Origin: Paenibacillus xylanexedens
Lineage (GTDB): Bacteria > Bacillota > Bacilli > Paenibacillales > Paenibacillaceae
NCBI RefSeq assembly: GCF_017874615.1
Contig: NZ_JAGIKV010000001.1
Location: 1-64,000 of the forward strand
Length of the DNA stretch: 64,000 nt
Reading direction: 5' to 3'
Below the pieces are notes generated by a model that saw only the letters and a list, made by a program, of their open reading frames with translations, made no database searches and was not told the DNA's origin. This document shows positions 25,819 through 34,573 of the stretch, piece after piece. Position 1 is the stretch's first letter; every line of letters starts with the position of its first letter. The translations under genes were made by a program, and so were the position numbers.

Positions 25819-26850
25819 CTATTTCGTCTTGCTTAAAAGGTACAGGAAGTATGGCGCACCAATAATGGCAACCAGGATACCGGCAGGTATCTCTGAAGGC
25901 TGCAGTATGACACGGCCCAGCGTATCTGCAACGAGCACGAGCAATGCGCCGACCAGTGCAGATGCGGGTAACAGGAACTGATGTTTTGGACCCACCAGAC
26001 GACGTGCCAAATGCGGGCCGATCAGACCGACAAAACCAATGCCCCCGCTCACAGATACACATGAGCCGGCAAGCCCTACGGCAGCCGCAAGCAGAATCAG
26101 CCGCTCACGCTCAACTGGAGCCCCAAGTCCACTCGCAGTCTGGTCACCCAGATTAAGTACGTTCAATACACGTGCCTTATACAGAACAATCGGTACAAGA
26201 ACGATTAGAAACGGCAGCAATGCCGTTACAAATTTCCAGTTCGAACCCCAGATGCTGCCTGCCATCCAGGTCGCTACAAACTGATACTTTTCTGGACTAA
26301 GCCGCAAGGTAAGCACGATCATGACCGAGCTGATCCCTGCGGCTACCCCGATCCCCGTAAGTAACATACGAGTAGGCATAATGCCCTCTCCTTTTTTGTA
26401 AGAGAGCACATAGATCAGAAATGCAGCAAAACCTGAACCGATCAGGGCCAGAATTGGCAACAGAAATACAGGAGCCGCTGTGGTTGTCGGGAAAAAGGAA
26501 ACAAATAACATGACGACAAGTCCCGCACCTGCATTAATCCCAAGGATACCCGGATCTGCCAACGCATTCCGAGATACTCCCTGCAAAATACAACCAGATA
26601 ACGCAAGTCCGGCCCCGACCAGCACCGAAATCACAATCCGTGGCAGACGGAATTCAAACAGGATCAATTCCTGTTTCGCCGTTCCTCCGCCAAACAGGGT
26701 ACGCATCACCTCAAGCGGGGAAAGCTTGGTAAAACCTGTGTTCATACTCACCACAAAAGCCGTAATAATTAATAGGGCAAGCACAATAAGGACAATCGCA
26801 CTCTTGGCTCTCTTTTTACGCTCTGCTCCAATTATTGTTGAGGATTCCAT
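25819..26850 (-). CDS. FecCD-type iron-siderophore ABC permease
   Basis: 343 residues with about nine to ten membrane segments. Family motifs: RLPRIVISVLVGAGLALSGCILQGVSRNALADPGILGINAGAG and GFVGLIGPHLARRLVGPKHQFLLP. Resembles YfhA, the second permease of the YfiYZ-YfhA hydroxamate siderophore importer of B. subtilis. It starts two bases after the first permease gene ends; the two would form a heterodimer. No binding protein or FepC-type ATPase gene is adjacent. Confidence 0.9.
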   Translation of the reverse strand: MESSTIIGAERKKRAKSAIVLIVLALLIITAFVVSMNTGFTKLSPLEVMRTLFGGGTAKQELILFEFRLPRIVISVLVGAGLALSGCILQGVSRNALADPGILGINAGAGLVVMLFVSFFPTTTAAPVFLLPILALIGSGFAAFLIYVLSYKKGEGIMPTRMLLTGIGVAAGISSVMIVLTLRLSPEKYQFVATWMAGSIWGSNWKFVTALLPFLIVLVPIVLYKARVLNVLNLGDQTASGLGAPVERERLILLAAAVGLAGSCVSVSGGIGFVGLIGPHLARRLVGPKHQFLLPASALVGALLVLVADTLGRVILQPSEIPAGILVAIIGAPYFLYLLSKTK

Positions 26851-26852
26851 CG

Positions 26853-27908
26853 TTACAGAGTCCTCCTTTCTTTACGCGCCAGATACAGGAAGAACGGTAC
26901 CCCGATTAGGGCAACCAATGCGCCAATTGGCGTCTCGTACGGCGGGTTAATCATTCTTGCAGCCAGATCCGCAAATACAAGCAACAGACTGCCCATTACA
27001 GCGGAACATGGAATAATCCAACGATAATCCACCCCAACTATTTTTCGCGTAAGGTGGGGAATAATGAGTCCAACAAAACCAACCGCACCCACGACGGACA
27101 CCGCCGTACCTGCGAGGATCAGTACAACAATCAGGCCCACGAGCTTGATCAGCCCCGTACGTTGGCCCAAGCCCACGGCAATATCTTCTCCGAGACTAAG
27201 CAGAGTAATGGAACGGGAGATGAGAAGACCTGCAATCAGTGCAGCGAGAACCCATGGGAACATGACCTCCAGTTGAGACCACTTCGTTCCAGCTACACCA
27301 CCGGCTGTCCAGAAAGCCAGATCTTGTCCAATTCTGAAGTACAATGCGATCCCTTCACTGAGTGCTGACAGCATCGCTGATACAGCTGCACCTGCAAGCA
27401 CAAGGCGCAGAGGTGTAAGGCCTGATTTGGAAGCTGCACCAAAACCATACACCAGCAGAACACCAAGCCCTGCTCCAATGAATGAGTACATAATGATGTA
27501 CATAAACGGCAAGCCCGGGAAAAAGGCAAAACAGATCGCAAGCGCAAATCCAGCGCCCGCATTCAGCCCAAGCAGACCCGAATCGGCCAGCGGGTTACGG
27601 GTCATGCCTTGCATGATCGCACCAGCTACAGCGAAGCATGCACCGACCATCGCCCCGCCAAGAATACGCGGCAACCGAATCTCCCATATGATCTGATGTG
27701 GAGTCAGCTCAGGATTGAAGTCGAAGATGGCCTTCCAGACTACACTAAGCTTAATATCAGCAGCACCAAAAGAAATGGACAACGCCATACCCAGAGCGAG
27801 TAGCAAAACTCCCCCTGTAAGAATAAGTGTGGCCGCCCACGGACGAGTGTGTATCTTCGCTGTGGGTGAATCCGGATTATGTTTTTCTGGTGAAGCTTGT
27901 GAACTCAT
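26853..27908 (-). CDS. FecCD-type iron-siderophore ABC permease
   Basis: 351 residues with the same family motifs (RLPRILGGAMVGACFAVAGAIMQGMTRNPLADSGLLGLNAGAG, GFVGLIIPHLTRKIVG) after a 25-residue polar N terminus. Resembles YfiZ. The ATG overlaps the stop codon of a 16-codon leader ORF. First permease of a Fur-box operon; the partner ATPase and binding protein must be encoded elsewhere. Confidence 0.9.
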   Translation of the reverse strand: MSSQASPEKHNPDSPTAKIHTRPWAATLILTGGVLLLALGMALSISFGAADIKLSVVWKAIFDFNPELTPHQIIWEIRLPRILGGAMVGACFAVAGAIMQGMTRNPLADSGLLGLNAGAGFALAICFAFFPGLPFMYIIMYSFIGAGLGVLLVYGFGAASKSGLTPLRLVLAGAAVSAMLSALSEGIALYFRIGQDLAFWTAGGVAGTKWSQLEVMFPWVLAALIAGLLISRSITLLSLGEDIAVGLGQRTGLIKLVGLIVVLILAGTAVSVVGAVGFVGLIIPHLTRKIVGVDYRWIIPCSAVMGSLLLVFADLAARMINPPYETPIGALVALIGVPFFLYLARKERRTL

Positions 27909-27955
27909 ACGCGCCCACCCTCGTTATGAGTGGAGCTGCTCAAACCTATGTACAT
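27905..27955 (-). CDS. 16-residue leader peptide, coupled to the permease start
   Basis: An ATG six bases after GAGAGGTG opens a 16-codon frame (MYIGLSSSTHNEGGRV). Its TGA overlaps the permease ATG as ATGA. The permease itself has only a weaker site, so coupling through this leader is plausible. Not a known family. Confidence 0.5.
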   Translation of the reverse strand: MYIGLSSSTHNEGGRV

Positions 27956-27988
27956 AACAATCACCTCTCTATAAATGCCAAACTTTAA

Positions 27989-28044
27989 TGATATTGATTC
28001 TCATTCCCATAGACCATTGTAAGGGAATCCACGGGCGCTGGCAA
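27989..28044 (-). promoter_or_regulatory. Promoter with Fur box
   Basis: On the minus strand TTGCCA (28044-28039) and TACAAT (28021-28016) are 17 bases apart. Just downstream, TGATATTGATTCTCA (27989-28003) matches the 7-1-7 Fur/Per consensus TGATAATNATTATCA at all but two or three positions. This fits iron-repressed expression of the permease operon. Confidence 0.75.
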
Positions 28045-28100
28045 TGGACAAATAGGACATGTTTATTGCATATATGAAGATTTGCACACAATTTTACCCG

Positions 28101-28142
28101 CAAAAAGGCTGCGCAGGAGCCAAAAAGCTCGAACACAGCCTT
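28101..28142 (-). terminator. Intrinsic terminator of the GDPD gene
   Basis: On the minus strand AAGGCTG...CAGCCTT with an inner GAGC/GCTC stem, followed by TTTGC. Confidence 0.75.
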
Positions 28143-28180
28143 ATCATTGCATATGTAGAACATGTAAAATACAGACTCGT

Positions 28181-28918
28181 TTAACGGGCATGTACCGTAA
28201 GTAAGGATGCCAGGACATCCGGAACATCGGTAATAATCCCTTGCACGCCCATGTCAATCATGGCCTGCATCTCGGCAGGATCATTCACCGTAAATGGATA
28301 GGTAACAATGCCATGTGCCAATGCAGCAGCAACATCTTCTTGTGTGATGGCCAGCTTGTAGGGATGAAGGCCGGTAGCTTCGAGTTTGGCAGCATAATCA
28401 TAGGGACGATATAACTTTTCCATATATAGAAGTGCTGTACGAATCTCCGGGGCAAGACGTTTACATCTCACGAGCGAAGCATGATTGAAGCTGGACAGCA
28501 CGACCTGTTGCTCCAGATTCCAGTCCTGGATTGCCTCTATAACCTTCTCCTCCATCCCCTTATAACTCACAATACCATTTTTCAATTCCAGATTAAGCAG
28601 TGTTCCTTTCCCCTGTACCAGTTTGAATAACTCCTCCAGAGAAGGAATACGTTCCCCGGTGAAATCAGCATGGAACCAGGACCCCGCATCCCGTGTGCGC
28701 AATTGATCGTATGTCGTATCCTTAACCCAACCTTCTGCGCCGCCAGTTCGACTTAACGTCTCATCATGAATCAGTACCAATCTGCCATCACTCGTCATCT
28801 GCACATCGGTTTCGATGCCTGTTGCTCCAAGCTCCAGACTCCGTTCAAAAGCGCTCATCGTATTCTCCGGGCATACGGCAGATGCACCGCGGTGGGCAAT
28901 AATCTCCATGTTCCTCAT
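28181..28918 (-). CDS. Glycerophosphodiester phosphodiesterase
   Basis: 245 residues, no signal peptide, so a cytoplasmic UgpQ-type enzyme. It hydrolyses glycerophosphodiesters to glycerol 3-phosphate and an alcohol. TIM-barrel motifs: IIAHRGAS near residue 6 with the first catalytic histidine, PENT, GIETDVQMTSDGRLVLIHDETLSRT with metal ligands and second histidine, and a C-terminal GVQGIITDVPD. ATG 28918 has AGGAGG seven bases upstream. Confidence 0.92.
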   Translation of the reverse strand: MRNMEIIAHRGASAVCPENTMSAFERSLELGATGIETDVQMTSDGRLVLIHDETLSRTGGAEGWVKDTTYDQLRTRDAGSWFHADFTGERIPSLEELFKLVQGKGTLLNLELKNGIVSYKGMEEKVIEAIQDWNLEQQVVLSSFNHASLVRCKRLAPEIRTALLYMEKLYRPYDYAAKLEATGLHPYKLAITQEDVAAALAHGIVTYPFTVNDPAEMQAMIDMGVQGIITDVPDVLASLLTVHAR

Positions 28919-29149
28919 TCCATCGCCTCCTGTGTTCAAGCTTCACTCTATGATCCTCACTATAAACACCGTTTGTTAGACCTGTATTAACAGAGCGTAT
29001 AATGGGTTACCTGCTTCGCTGATACTAGCGAACGGGTTCAACAGCTAACGGGCTGGGGATTCACTCATTTTTGCGAACTCAATCTGAAAATCGACATAAC
29101 ATAGTATGAACGATGGAAGCACTGAACTCCGTTATAAGGAGGTTGACTA

Positions 29150-29416
29150 TTGAATCCCTCAAAGAAAAAATCGATACCTACGCGTCCTCACACATCCCAG
29201 TTACAGTCGGCTTCCAGGCTTTCCAGAACATCTGTCCATATCAAAAACAAATCCGGCAAGACGGCTAATCAGCGTTCTTTTAACTCCACTTCATCCAGTA
29301 CACTGGATCAGCTGGCTATTGTTGCAGCAATACTCTCCTTAATTGCAGCCGCCATCGGGCTATATATCGCCTGGAAATCGTTAAGTGTTCCCGATCAAAC
29401 TGCTGTTGTGGTGTAG
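29150..29416 (+). CDS. Small membrane-anchored basic protein
   Basis: 88 residues. A long basic Ser/Lys-rich N-terminal part (about 50 residues) precedes one membrane segment, LAIVAAILSLIAAAIGLYIAW. The start is TTG 29150, seven bases after AAGGAGG. No family recognised; the region 29417-29634 beyond it holds no convincing gene. Confidence 0.6.
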   Translation: MNPSKKKSIPTRPHTSQLQSASRLSRTSVHIKNKSGKTANQRSFNSTSSSTLDQLAIVAAILSLIAAAIGLYIAWKSLSVPDQTAVVV

Positions 29417-29634
29417 ACTGCTTGTTGCGCAGCTATTGGCTCAGGAGGCTCTCTCCTGCTTCTGACCTTATTCAGGGGCAGGTTTTTGCTTTTTCAAATA
29501 CTCAACGTATGCTGGAAACGTCAAAAAACCGTTCCCCTGAAACGCCGGGAGATACCGACGTCTCTTTGGAAAGGTTATTTTTTATTCGGGCGCTGCCTCT
29601 GCAGCGTGATCCCCGTCCCGGGATACTGACCGAA

Positions 29635-29763
29635 TTACAGAATGAATGTGCGAGAGATGATAACCAACAGAATAAACAATACCAGAATTGCACCTGTCGA
29701 TGTCCATGCTCCACCACCGAAGCCTCCGCTATATCCGTAACCTGTACCTTTGAGTTCGCTCAT
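29635..29763 (-). CDS. YjcZ-like sporulation mini-protein
   Basis: 42 residues. A Gly/Tyr-rich N terminus (GYGYSGGFGGGAW) is followed by a membrane segment TGAILVLFILLVII. This is the YjcZ family pattern, small proteins reported from spores of Bacillaceae. GAGGGGAG precedes the ATG. A paralogue lies at 43311-43433. Confidence 0.82.
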   Translation of the reverse strand: MSELKGTGYGYSGGFGGGAWTSTGAILVLFILLVIISRTFIL

Positions 29764-29883
29764 GAGTGACACTCCCCTCTTCATCGAAGTACACTATAGA
29801 CTATGTCCGGTAGCGCAACTTGCTTGGGCAGATCAAAAATTCTCCCGAGGAACAAGTGAATTCAGGCCCGTCTTCCTATGCAC

Positions 29884-30468
29884 TCATTTCCCGTTGAGTT
29901 GTGACCACTTCTGAGTCAGCTCTGCAGGAATATAGGATGACATTTGTTTGATCAGTTCAGCCGGATCAGCTTCCAGACTCCACAGACTGAGATGGGAGGT
30001 GTTGGAGAATCCTTCCTGTACGCTATGTTCTACCATCTTCATCAGCGGTCCATAATATCCGTTGACATTTAATAAGCCAACAGGCTTACGATGAATACCG
30101 ATCTGTGCCCAGCACAGTACCTCGAATAGTTCTTCAAATGTACCCATACCTCCGGGAAGTGCAATGAATCCATCGGATAATTCAGCCATCGTAGCCTTCC
30201 GTTCATGCATGGTTCCCACTTCAATCAGTTGTGTGAGCCCTCCATGAACAACCTCGCCCCGGAACAAACCGGTAGGCATAACCCCGATTACTTCTCCCCC
30301 TTGCTCAAGAGCAGCATCGGCTACTGCACCCATCAAGCCCATGCAAGAACCACCATAGACCAGTGCATAACCACTATCAGCAATCTGTTTGCCCAGTTGA
30401 ATAGCCTTCTCTGTATAATCGGGGTGATTTCCCGGATTGGAGCCTGCAAAAACAGCTATACGTTTCAT
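29884..30468 (-). CDS. LOG family protein (TIGR00730)
   Basis: 194 residues. The Rossmann-type fold carries [27 protein letters not shown] and the signature [10 protein letters not shown]. Relatives release nucleobases from nucleoside 5'-monophosphates (cytokinin-activating type), but the bacterial role is not settled. Start ATG after AAGGAG. A 177-bp terminally inverted element (30501-30677) stands 32 bases before its start codon. Confidence 0.9.
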   Translation of the reverse strand: MKRIAVFAGSNPGNHPDYTEKAIQLGKQIADSGYALVYGGSCMGLMGAVADAALEQGGEVIGVMPTGLFRGEVVHGGLTQLIEVGTMHERKATMAELSDGFIALPGGMGTFEELFEVLCWAQIGIHRKPVGLLNVNGYYGPLMKMVEHSVQEGFSNTSHLSLWSLEADPAELIKQMSSYIPAELTQKWSQLNGK

Positions 30469-30500
30469 TGGGTTTCACTCCTTCTCATGATCTTTTTAGA

Positions 30501-30677
30501 TTGAACTAAAGAATATTTACACTTGCCACTTCGATGACAGAACAACCTTCCGATCGCTGTTATCCCCAGATTTTTTAATTCAATTTTACAAAGGTGAAAA
30601 TCTGCTGATAAAGGCGAACGCTTCGCTTCTTCAGGTTATTTCTGCCCTCTACGTTCTCGTGTAAATGTTTAGTTCAA
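30501..30677. repeat. Terminally inverted hairpin element, copy A
   Basis: 177 bp bounded by the perfect inverted ends TTGAACTAAA and TTTAGTTCAA. The whole element folds as a long imperfect hairpin. The inner part GATCGCTGTTATCCCC ... CTGATAAAGGCGAACGCTT is shared with copy B at 61074-61249. The central stem AGATTTT/AAAATCT differs from GGATTAC/GTAATCC of copy B while keeping pairing. No target duplication is evident. The rest of the 430-base gap holds only the terminator at 30754-30790. Confidence 0.85.
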
Positions 30678-30753
30678 TTTTCTATTTTAATAGTATACAA
30701 CATGATTGTAATGGGTATGTACAACGTACAACAGGTTAACAGAACCAATGGGC

Positions 30754-30790
30754 AAAAAAATACCCGACCGTTTGCAGCCGGCCGGGCTCC
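30754..30790 (-). terminator. Intrinsic terminator of the ung operon
   Basis: On the minus strand GAGCCCGGCCG...CGGTCGGGTA is followed by TTTTTTTG. Confidence 0.85.
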
Positions 30791-30897
30791 CATTTCAATA
30801 CACATCAATTTAGAAGGGGTTGTTATTACCTAATATACAGACAGAACATTAAATCCGTATGATCTTTGCATGAAATGAATATTAAATCTTTGTGGTA

Positions 30898-31317
30898 CTA
30901 ACGTATCCCACGGCGTGAACGTACGACAAACATATGCTTGTCTTTACGAAGAACTCGACCATCTGCAAGTTCAACCTGATCCTCGTCATGACGCAGAATC
31001 GTCGTGGATAACGCTACAATTTTGGCCCGGCGCCAGATCATAACCTGTGACTTGAAATAGATCGCATTTTCGAACTGAATCGCCTTTTTCATCACATAGC
31101 CAACCTTGTGTACTTCAGAACGTGCTTTCTTTAAGGGAAGACTCTCTTCGGGAAGAGGTCTGATCATTGCGATATTGTCAAACGATACCTTAATCCGTTT
31201 CGGTCCGATTCGTACACATTCCGCTTCTTCATCCCACTCGACCAGCGTTCCCTTTAATGGCTCCCGTATGCCTGTTGCACGATATACCGCTACTTTTCGT
31301 CCTATCCAATGTCGCAA
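30898..31317 (-). CDS. Hypothetical protein downstream of ung
   Basis: 139 residues, basic. The N-terminal part (WIGRKVAVYRATGIREPLKGTLVEWDEEAECVRIG) looks like a small Sm/KOW-type barrel, and a similar pattern recurs later (LADGRVLRKDKHMFVV). No family recognised. TTG 31317 has GGAGGTG six bases upstream, and lies 20 bases after the ung stop, so the two are co-transcribed. Upstream in-frame ATG codons lie within ung and lack a site. Confidence 0.7.
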   Translation of the reverse strand: MRHWIGRKVAVYRATGIREPLKGTLVEWDEEAECVRIGPKRIKVSFDNIAMIRPLPEESLPLKKARSEVHKVGYVMKKAIQFENAIYFKSQVMIWRRAKIVALSTTILRHDEDQVELADGRVLRKDKHMFVVRSRRGIR

Positions 31318-31336
31318 TGTTCTCACCTCCATCTGT

Positions 31337-32005
31337 CTAGTTTTCAGGTATCTTCCAATCGATCGGTTCAATACCTTTGGAGGTCAAGAAATCATTGGCT
31401 TTGGAAAAGGGACGACTGCCGAGGAATCCACGATGCGCAGCCAGCGGACTGGGATGTGTAGACTCCAGTACAAGGTGCTTGTCCCTGTTAATAAATGCAC
31501 CTTTCTTCTGGGCATGACTGCCCCACAGCATATATACCATCGGCTCTGAACGTTCATTCAACGCACGAATGACAGCATCCGTAAACGTCTGCCAGCCCAA
31601 TGCCTGATGGGAGTTCGGCTGACCTTCACGAACCGTCAGAACTGCATTTAATAGCAGGACTCCCTGCTGTGCCCAATGAACCAGAGATCCATGATTCGGA
31701 ATCGGCAGGTCCAGATCTGCCTGAAGTTCCTTATATATATTTTTCAGAGAAGGAGGTACACGTACCCCCGGTCTAACCGAAAAGCTTAATCCATGAGCCT
31801 GTCCCGCTCCGTGATAAGGGTCCTGACCAATAATAACGGCCTTAACCTGATGATATGGCGTCAGCTTCAGTGCGGAGAACAGGTCTTCTTTGGGCGGAAA
31901 GACCGTCTGCGTTTTGTACTCGGCGGCGAGGGTGTAACGAATCTTGTTAAAATATTCGGCTTCCGTCTCTTCCTGAAGCACCTTGTCCCAATCGTTTCCA
32001 AACAT
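31337..32005 (-). CDS. ung: Uracil-DNA glycosylase
   Basis: 222 residues, family 1 UDG length. It removes uracil from DNA as the first step of base excision repair. Motifs: catalytic GQDPYHGAGQAHGLSFSV (Asp62, His65), the uracil-pocket LLLNAVLTV, and HPSPLAAHRGFLGSRPFSKAN near residues 184-204 with the catalytic histidine. Start ATG after AAAGGAG. Confidence 0.96.
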   Translation of the reverse strand: MFGNDWDKVLQEETEAEYFNKIRYTLAAEYKTQTVFPPKEDLFSALKLTPYHQVKAVIIGQDPYHGAGQAHGLSFSVRPGVRVPPSLKNIYKELQADLDLPIPNHGSLVHWAQQGVLLLNAVLTVREGQPNSHQALGWQTFTDAVIRALNERSEPMVYMLWGSHAQKKGAFINRDKHLVLESTHPSPLAAHRGFLGSRPFSKANDFLTSKGIEPIDWKIPEN

Positions 32006-32205
32006 ATGTATAGACTCCTTTCCCCTGGTGAATGCAGTTTCGTTCAGCCCAACTACTGGGCTCTTCCTTCTGAGAGCCGCATGTCATGCAACTCATAGAC
32101 TATCCACCATTTTAACATAACCGGGGACAGCAGACCAGAATTGCACATCAGGTATACGTTCACCTCAAAAAAAACCGTATTCTTGCTACATTCCGTATAC
32201 TCATA

Positions 32206-32238
32206 CAAAAAAGTCACCTCGCTGTTGCGTGATGACTT
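32206..32238 (-). terminator. Intrinsic terminator of the patB-like gene
   Basis: On the minus strand AAGTCATC...GAGGTGACTT is followed by TTTTGTATG. Confidence 0.85.
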
Positions 32239-32245
32239 GATGAAT

Positions 32246-33466
32246 TTATACTTGAACGGGCACCTCTTCGACTTCTTTCACAAGCACACTACTGATTCTT
32301 CGTAACCCTTCCTGAAGGACAGAACGCGGACAAGCCAGATTCAACCGAATACAACCCTCACCATTGGCTACAAACATATGACCATCTTCGAGCAATACAC
32401 CCGCTTGCTCAGCGAAGAATAAAGGTAAACTTACATGTTCGGGAGCATATGCCGAGATATCAATCCAGGCCAGATACGTGGCTTCCGGGATGTGAAAAAC
32501 AGCCCGTGGCAGATGTTGCTTCACATACTGTTCTACGCAGGCGAAATTGGCGTCTAAATAACCTTTTAATTGTTTCAGCCATTCATCACCCATTTCGTAA
32601 GCCGCTTGAGTGGCAGCAATGCTCAGTGGGTTTTTGAAACCATAATGGCGTGCCTGCCAGATGTCTCGAAGTGCTTTGTTCGGAATGATGACATTGGAGA
32701 ACATCAGACCAGCCATGTTGAATGTTTTGCTCGGAGACATACATGTAATGATTCGATCCGTATCCGGAAACAGCTTTGCAAGTGGCGTATGTCTCTTACC
32801 CGTCCGCAGCAGATCACAGTGAATTTCATCCGAAATGACCCATACATTGTTCCTCAGACAGATCTCACCCACACGTTGTAACTCTTCCGTTGTCCAGACA
32901 CGTCCAGACGGATTATGGGGGTTACAGAAAATACATACCCTTACCTTCTCATCCTTGGCCTTGGCTTCAAAATCCTCAAAATCAATCGAGTAACGCCCCT
33001 GCTCGTTGATCATATCCGAACACACCAGTTCAAGATTGTTATGCTCCGCTGCTGACTTGAAAAAACCATAAGACGGGGTCACGATCAGTACTTTCTCATC
33101 CGACTGACAGATATATTCCACCAGTTCATACAAAGCGGGAATGATCCCGTTTGAGGTCTCCAAATGTTCCTTCGGGAAGGACCAGTCATAGTATCTTTTC
33201 ATCCAGTTCGAGACAGCTTCGTAATACGCCGGATCAAACACCTGGGAGTAACCCATAATTCTACGGTCTAGACGCTCCTTAACTGCATCCAGAATCTCGG
33301 GAGGTGTGGCAAATTCCATATCTGCAATCCACATGCGAATAAATTCTTCATCCTTAAATGGAAAAGTCATGTCCTCTGTGGCGTTAAAAATATATTGACG
33401 GAAACCATCCGTATTCATGGCATTTGTTCCTGTGCGGTCGATAATCTCATCAAAGTTATATTTCAT
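32246..33466 (-). CDS. patB: MalY/PatB-type PLP aminotransferase, probable C-S beta-lyase
   Basis: 406 residues. Fold-type I PLP enzyme: TPSYGFF, CNPHNPSGRVWT, SDEIHCDLL and SPSKTFNMAGL with the PLP lysine at residue 247. The DEIHCDL motif is typical of MalY/PatB, which cleave cystathionine or cysteine to pyruvate, ammonia and a thiol. It is divergent from an XRE regulator across about 250 bases with inverted repeats, which suggests the regulator controls it. Confidence 0.9.
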   Translation of the reverse strand: MKYNFDEIIDRTGTNAMNTDGFRQYIFNATEDMTFPFKDEEFIRMWIADMEFATPPEILDAVKERLDRRIMGYSQVFDPAYYEAVSNWMKRYYDWSFPKEHLETSNGIIPALYELVEYICQSDEKVLIVTPSYGFFKSAAEHNNLELVCSDMINEQGRYSIDFEDFEAKAKDEKVRVCIFCNPHNPSGRVWTTEELQRVGEICLRNNVWVISDEIHCDLLRTGKRHTPLAKLFPDTDRIITCMSPSKTFNMAGLMFSNVIIPNKALRDIWQARHYGFKNPLSIAATQAAYEMGDEWLKQLKGYLDANFACVEQYVKQHLPRAVFHIPEATYLAWIDISAYAPEHVSLPLFFAEQAGVLLEDGHMFVANGEGCIRLNLACPRSVLQEGLRRISSVLVKEVEEVPVQV

Positions 33467-33544
33467 AGCTTCTGCTCCTCTATCTGCTTTACTTTTTCAT
33501 TGTCGTTTCATGTCGTATTACACCTATTATTTCATGATGCAGGA

Positions 33545-33600
33545 GTTGCATCAAATGCAACACAATCTATTCTGACGAAACAAATGAAGTTTATTGTTTC
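33545..33600. promoter_or_regulatory. Inverted repeats between patB and the XRE gene
   Basis: GTTGCAT-CAA-ATGCAAC (33545-33561) is a perfect 7-3-7 inverted repeat. GAAACAA...TTGTTTC (33577-33600) is a 7-10-7 repeat. Both sit between the divergent start codons and are candidate operators. Confidence 0.5.
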
Positions 33601-33716
33601 TTCAAAATAGGTATTTCCGTGAAAAAGTGATATATTTCTCATATAACATCATTTTTATGAATGACTTTCATCATTTTCACGTACTCTCAAGAAACATTGC
33701 ATAAGGAGAACCGGTT

Positions 33717-34424
33717 ATGAACAATATCAATCAGGAAGTTGGCAAGAAAATACGAAACTTTCGGAAGTGGCGGGGACTGACCATTCAACAGCTTGCGGAT
33801 CAGATCTTCAAAAGCAAAGGCACCCTGTCCAAATATGAGAGCGGAGATATTACACTTGATCTGGTCACGTTACATCATATTGCTAACGCACTCAACATCC
33901 AGGTGGAGCAACTCTTGTACCAAGAACCAAGGCATGCATCTCCCCTGATGAATGCGGTCCCGTCCAGCTTTTTCAAGAACTCCACCCGTTTCTATTCTTA
34001 CTTCTATGACGGGCGTAACAACAGTCTCATTCGTTGTGTCATTGACATGATGGCTCAATCGGATGCCAACCGTTATCGCACCGTGATGTATATGAATGTG
34101 AAGGATTTTGAGAACTACCAGGAGTGCGAGAATATGTATTGGGGCCACACCGAGCATTATGATACACTCACCACGCTGATTTTGAAAAATCAGGCCACGC
34201 CGCTGGAGAATCTATATATTAATATTTTGGCGTCTTTTCAGGAATCGGAGAAAAAATGGGGACTGATGGCTGGTGTCTCCTTCAGACCTTTCATGCCTAT
34301 CGCGCTCAAAATGTTGTTTTCCAGAACCCCGCTGCCCGAGAATCAGGAGTTATATAATGAATTAAAAATCTCAAAGGAAGATCTGCGGACCCTGAAAATA
34401 TACAACATGCTCGCTGTCACTTGA
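33717..34424 (+). CDS. XRE-family helix-turn-helix regulator
   Basis: 235 residues. The N-terminal 65 are a Cro/C1-type HTH (IRNFRKWRGLTIQQLADQIFKSKGTLSKYESGDITLDLVTLHHIANAL). The rest is a helical, aromatic-rich region of unknown type that could sense a ligand. Divergent from patB; its probable target is that gene and itself. Start ATG after AAGGAGAACCGGTT. Confidence 0.87.
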   Translation: MNNINQEVGKKIRNFRKWRGLTIQQLADQIFKSKGTLSKYESGDITLDLVTLHHIANALNIQVEQLLYQEPRHASPLMNAVPSSFFKNSTRFYSYFYDGRNNSLIRCVIDMMAQSDANRYRTVMYMNVKDFENYQECENMYWGHTEHYDTLTTLILKNQATPLENLYINILASFQESEKKWGLMAGVSFRPFMPIALKMLFSRTPLPENQELYNELKISKEDLRTLKIYNMLAVT

Positions 34425-34479
34425 ATAACGCAGCGCGTCACACATTCTCATATCATATGGATGGAGACAGTCCCTCCCC

Positions 34480-34537
34480 ATAAGAAAAGGCACTTCTATA
34501 AGCTGTTGAAACCAGCTCATAAAAGTGCCTTTCGCTT
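34480..34537. terminator. Bidirectional terminator between convergent genes
   Basis: AAAGGCACTT...AAGTGCCTTT with inner AGCTG/CAGCT stem; T-rich tails on both sides. Serves the XRE gene and the M16C gene. Confidence 0.82.
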
Positions 34538-34573
34538 TGACGCCTATTTGATCCGGAAATAAACGACTAATGC

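Noticed and set aside
29422..29769. Plus-strand frame of 115 codons after the 88-residue gene
   Set aside because: It runs through the antisense of the YjcZ-like gene and has no ribosome site; the YjcZ-like frame is a known family.
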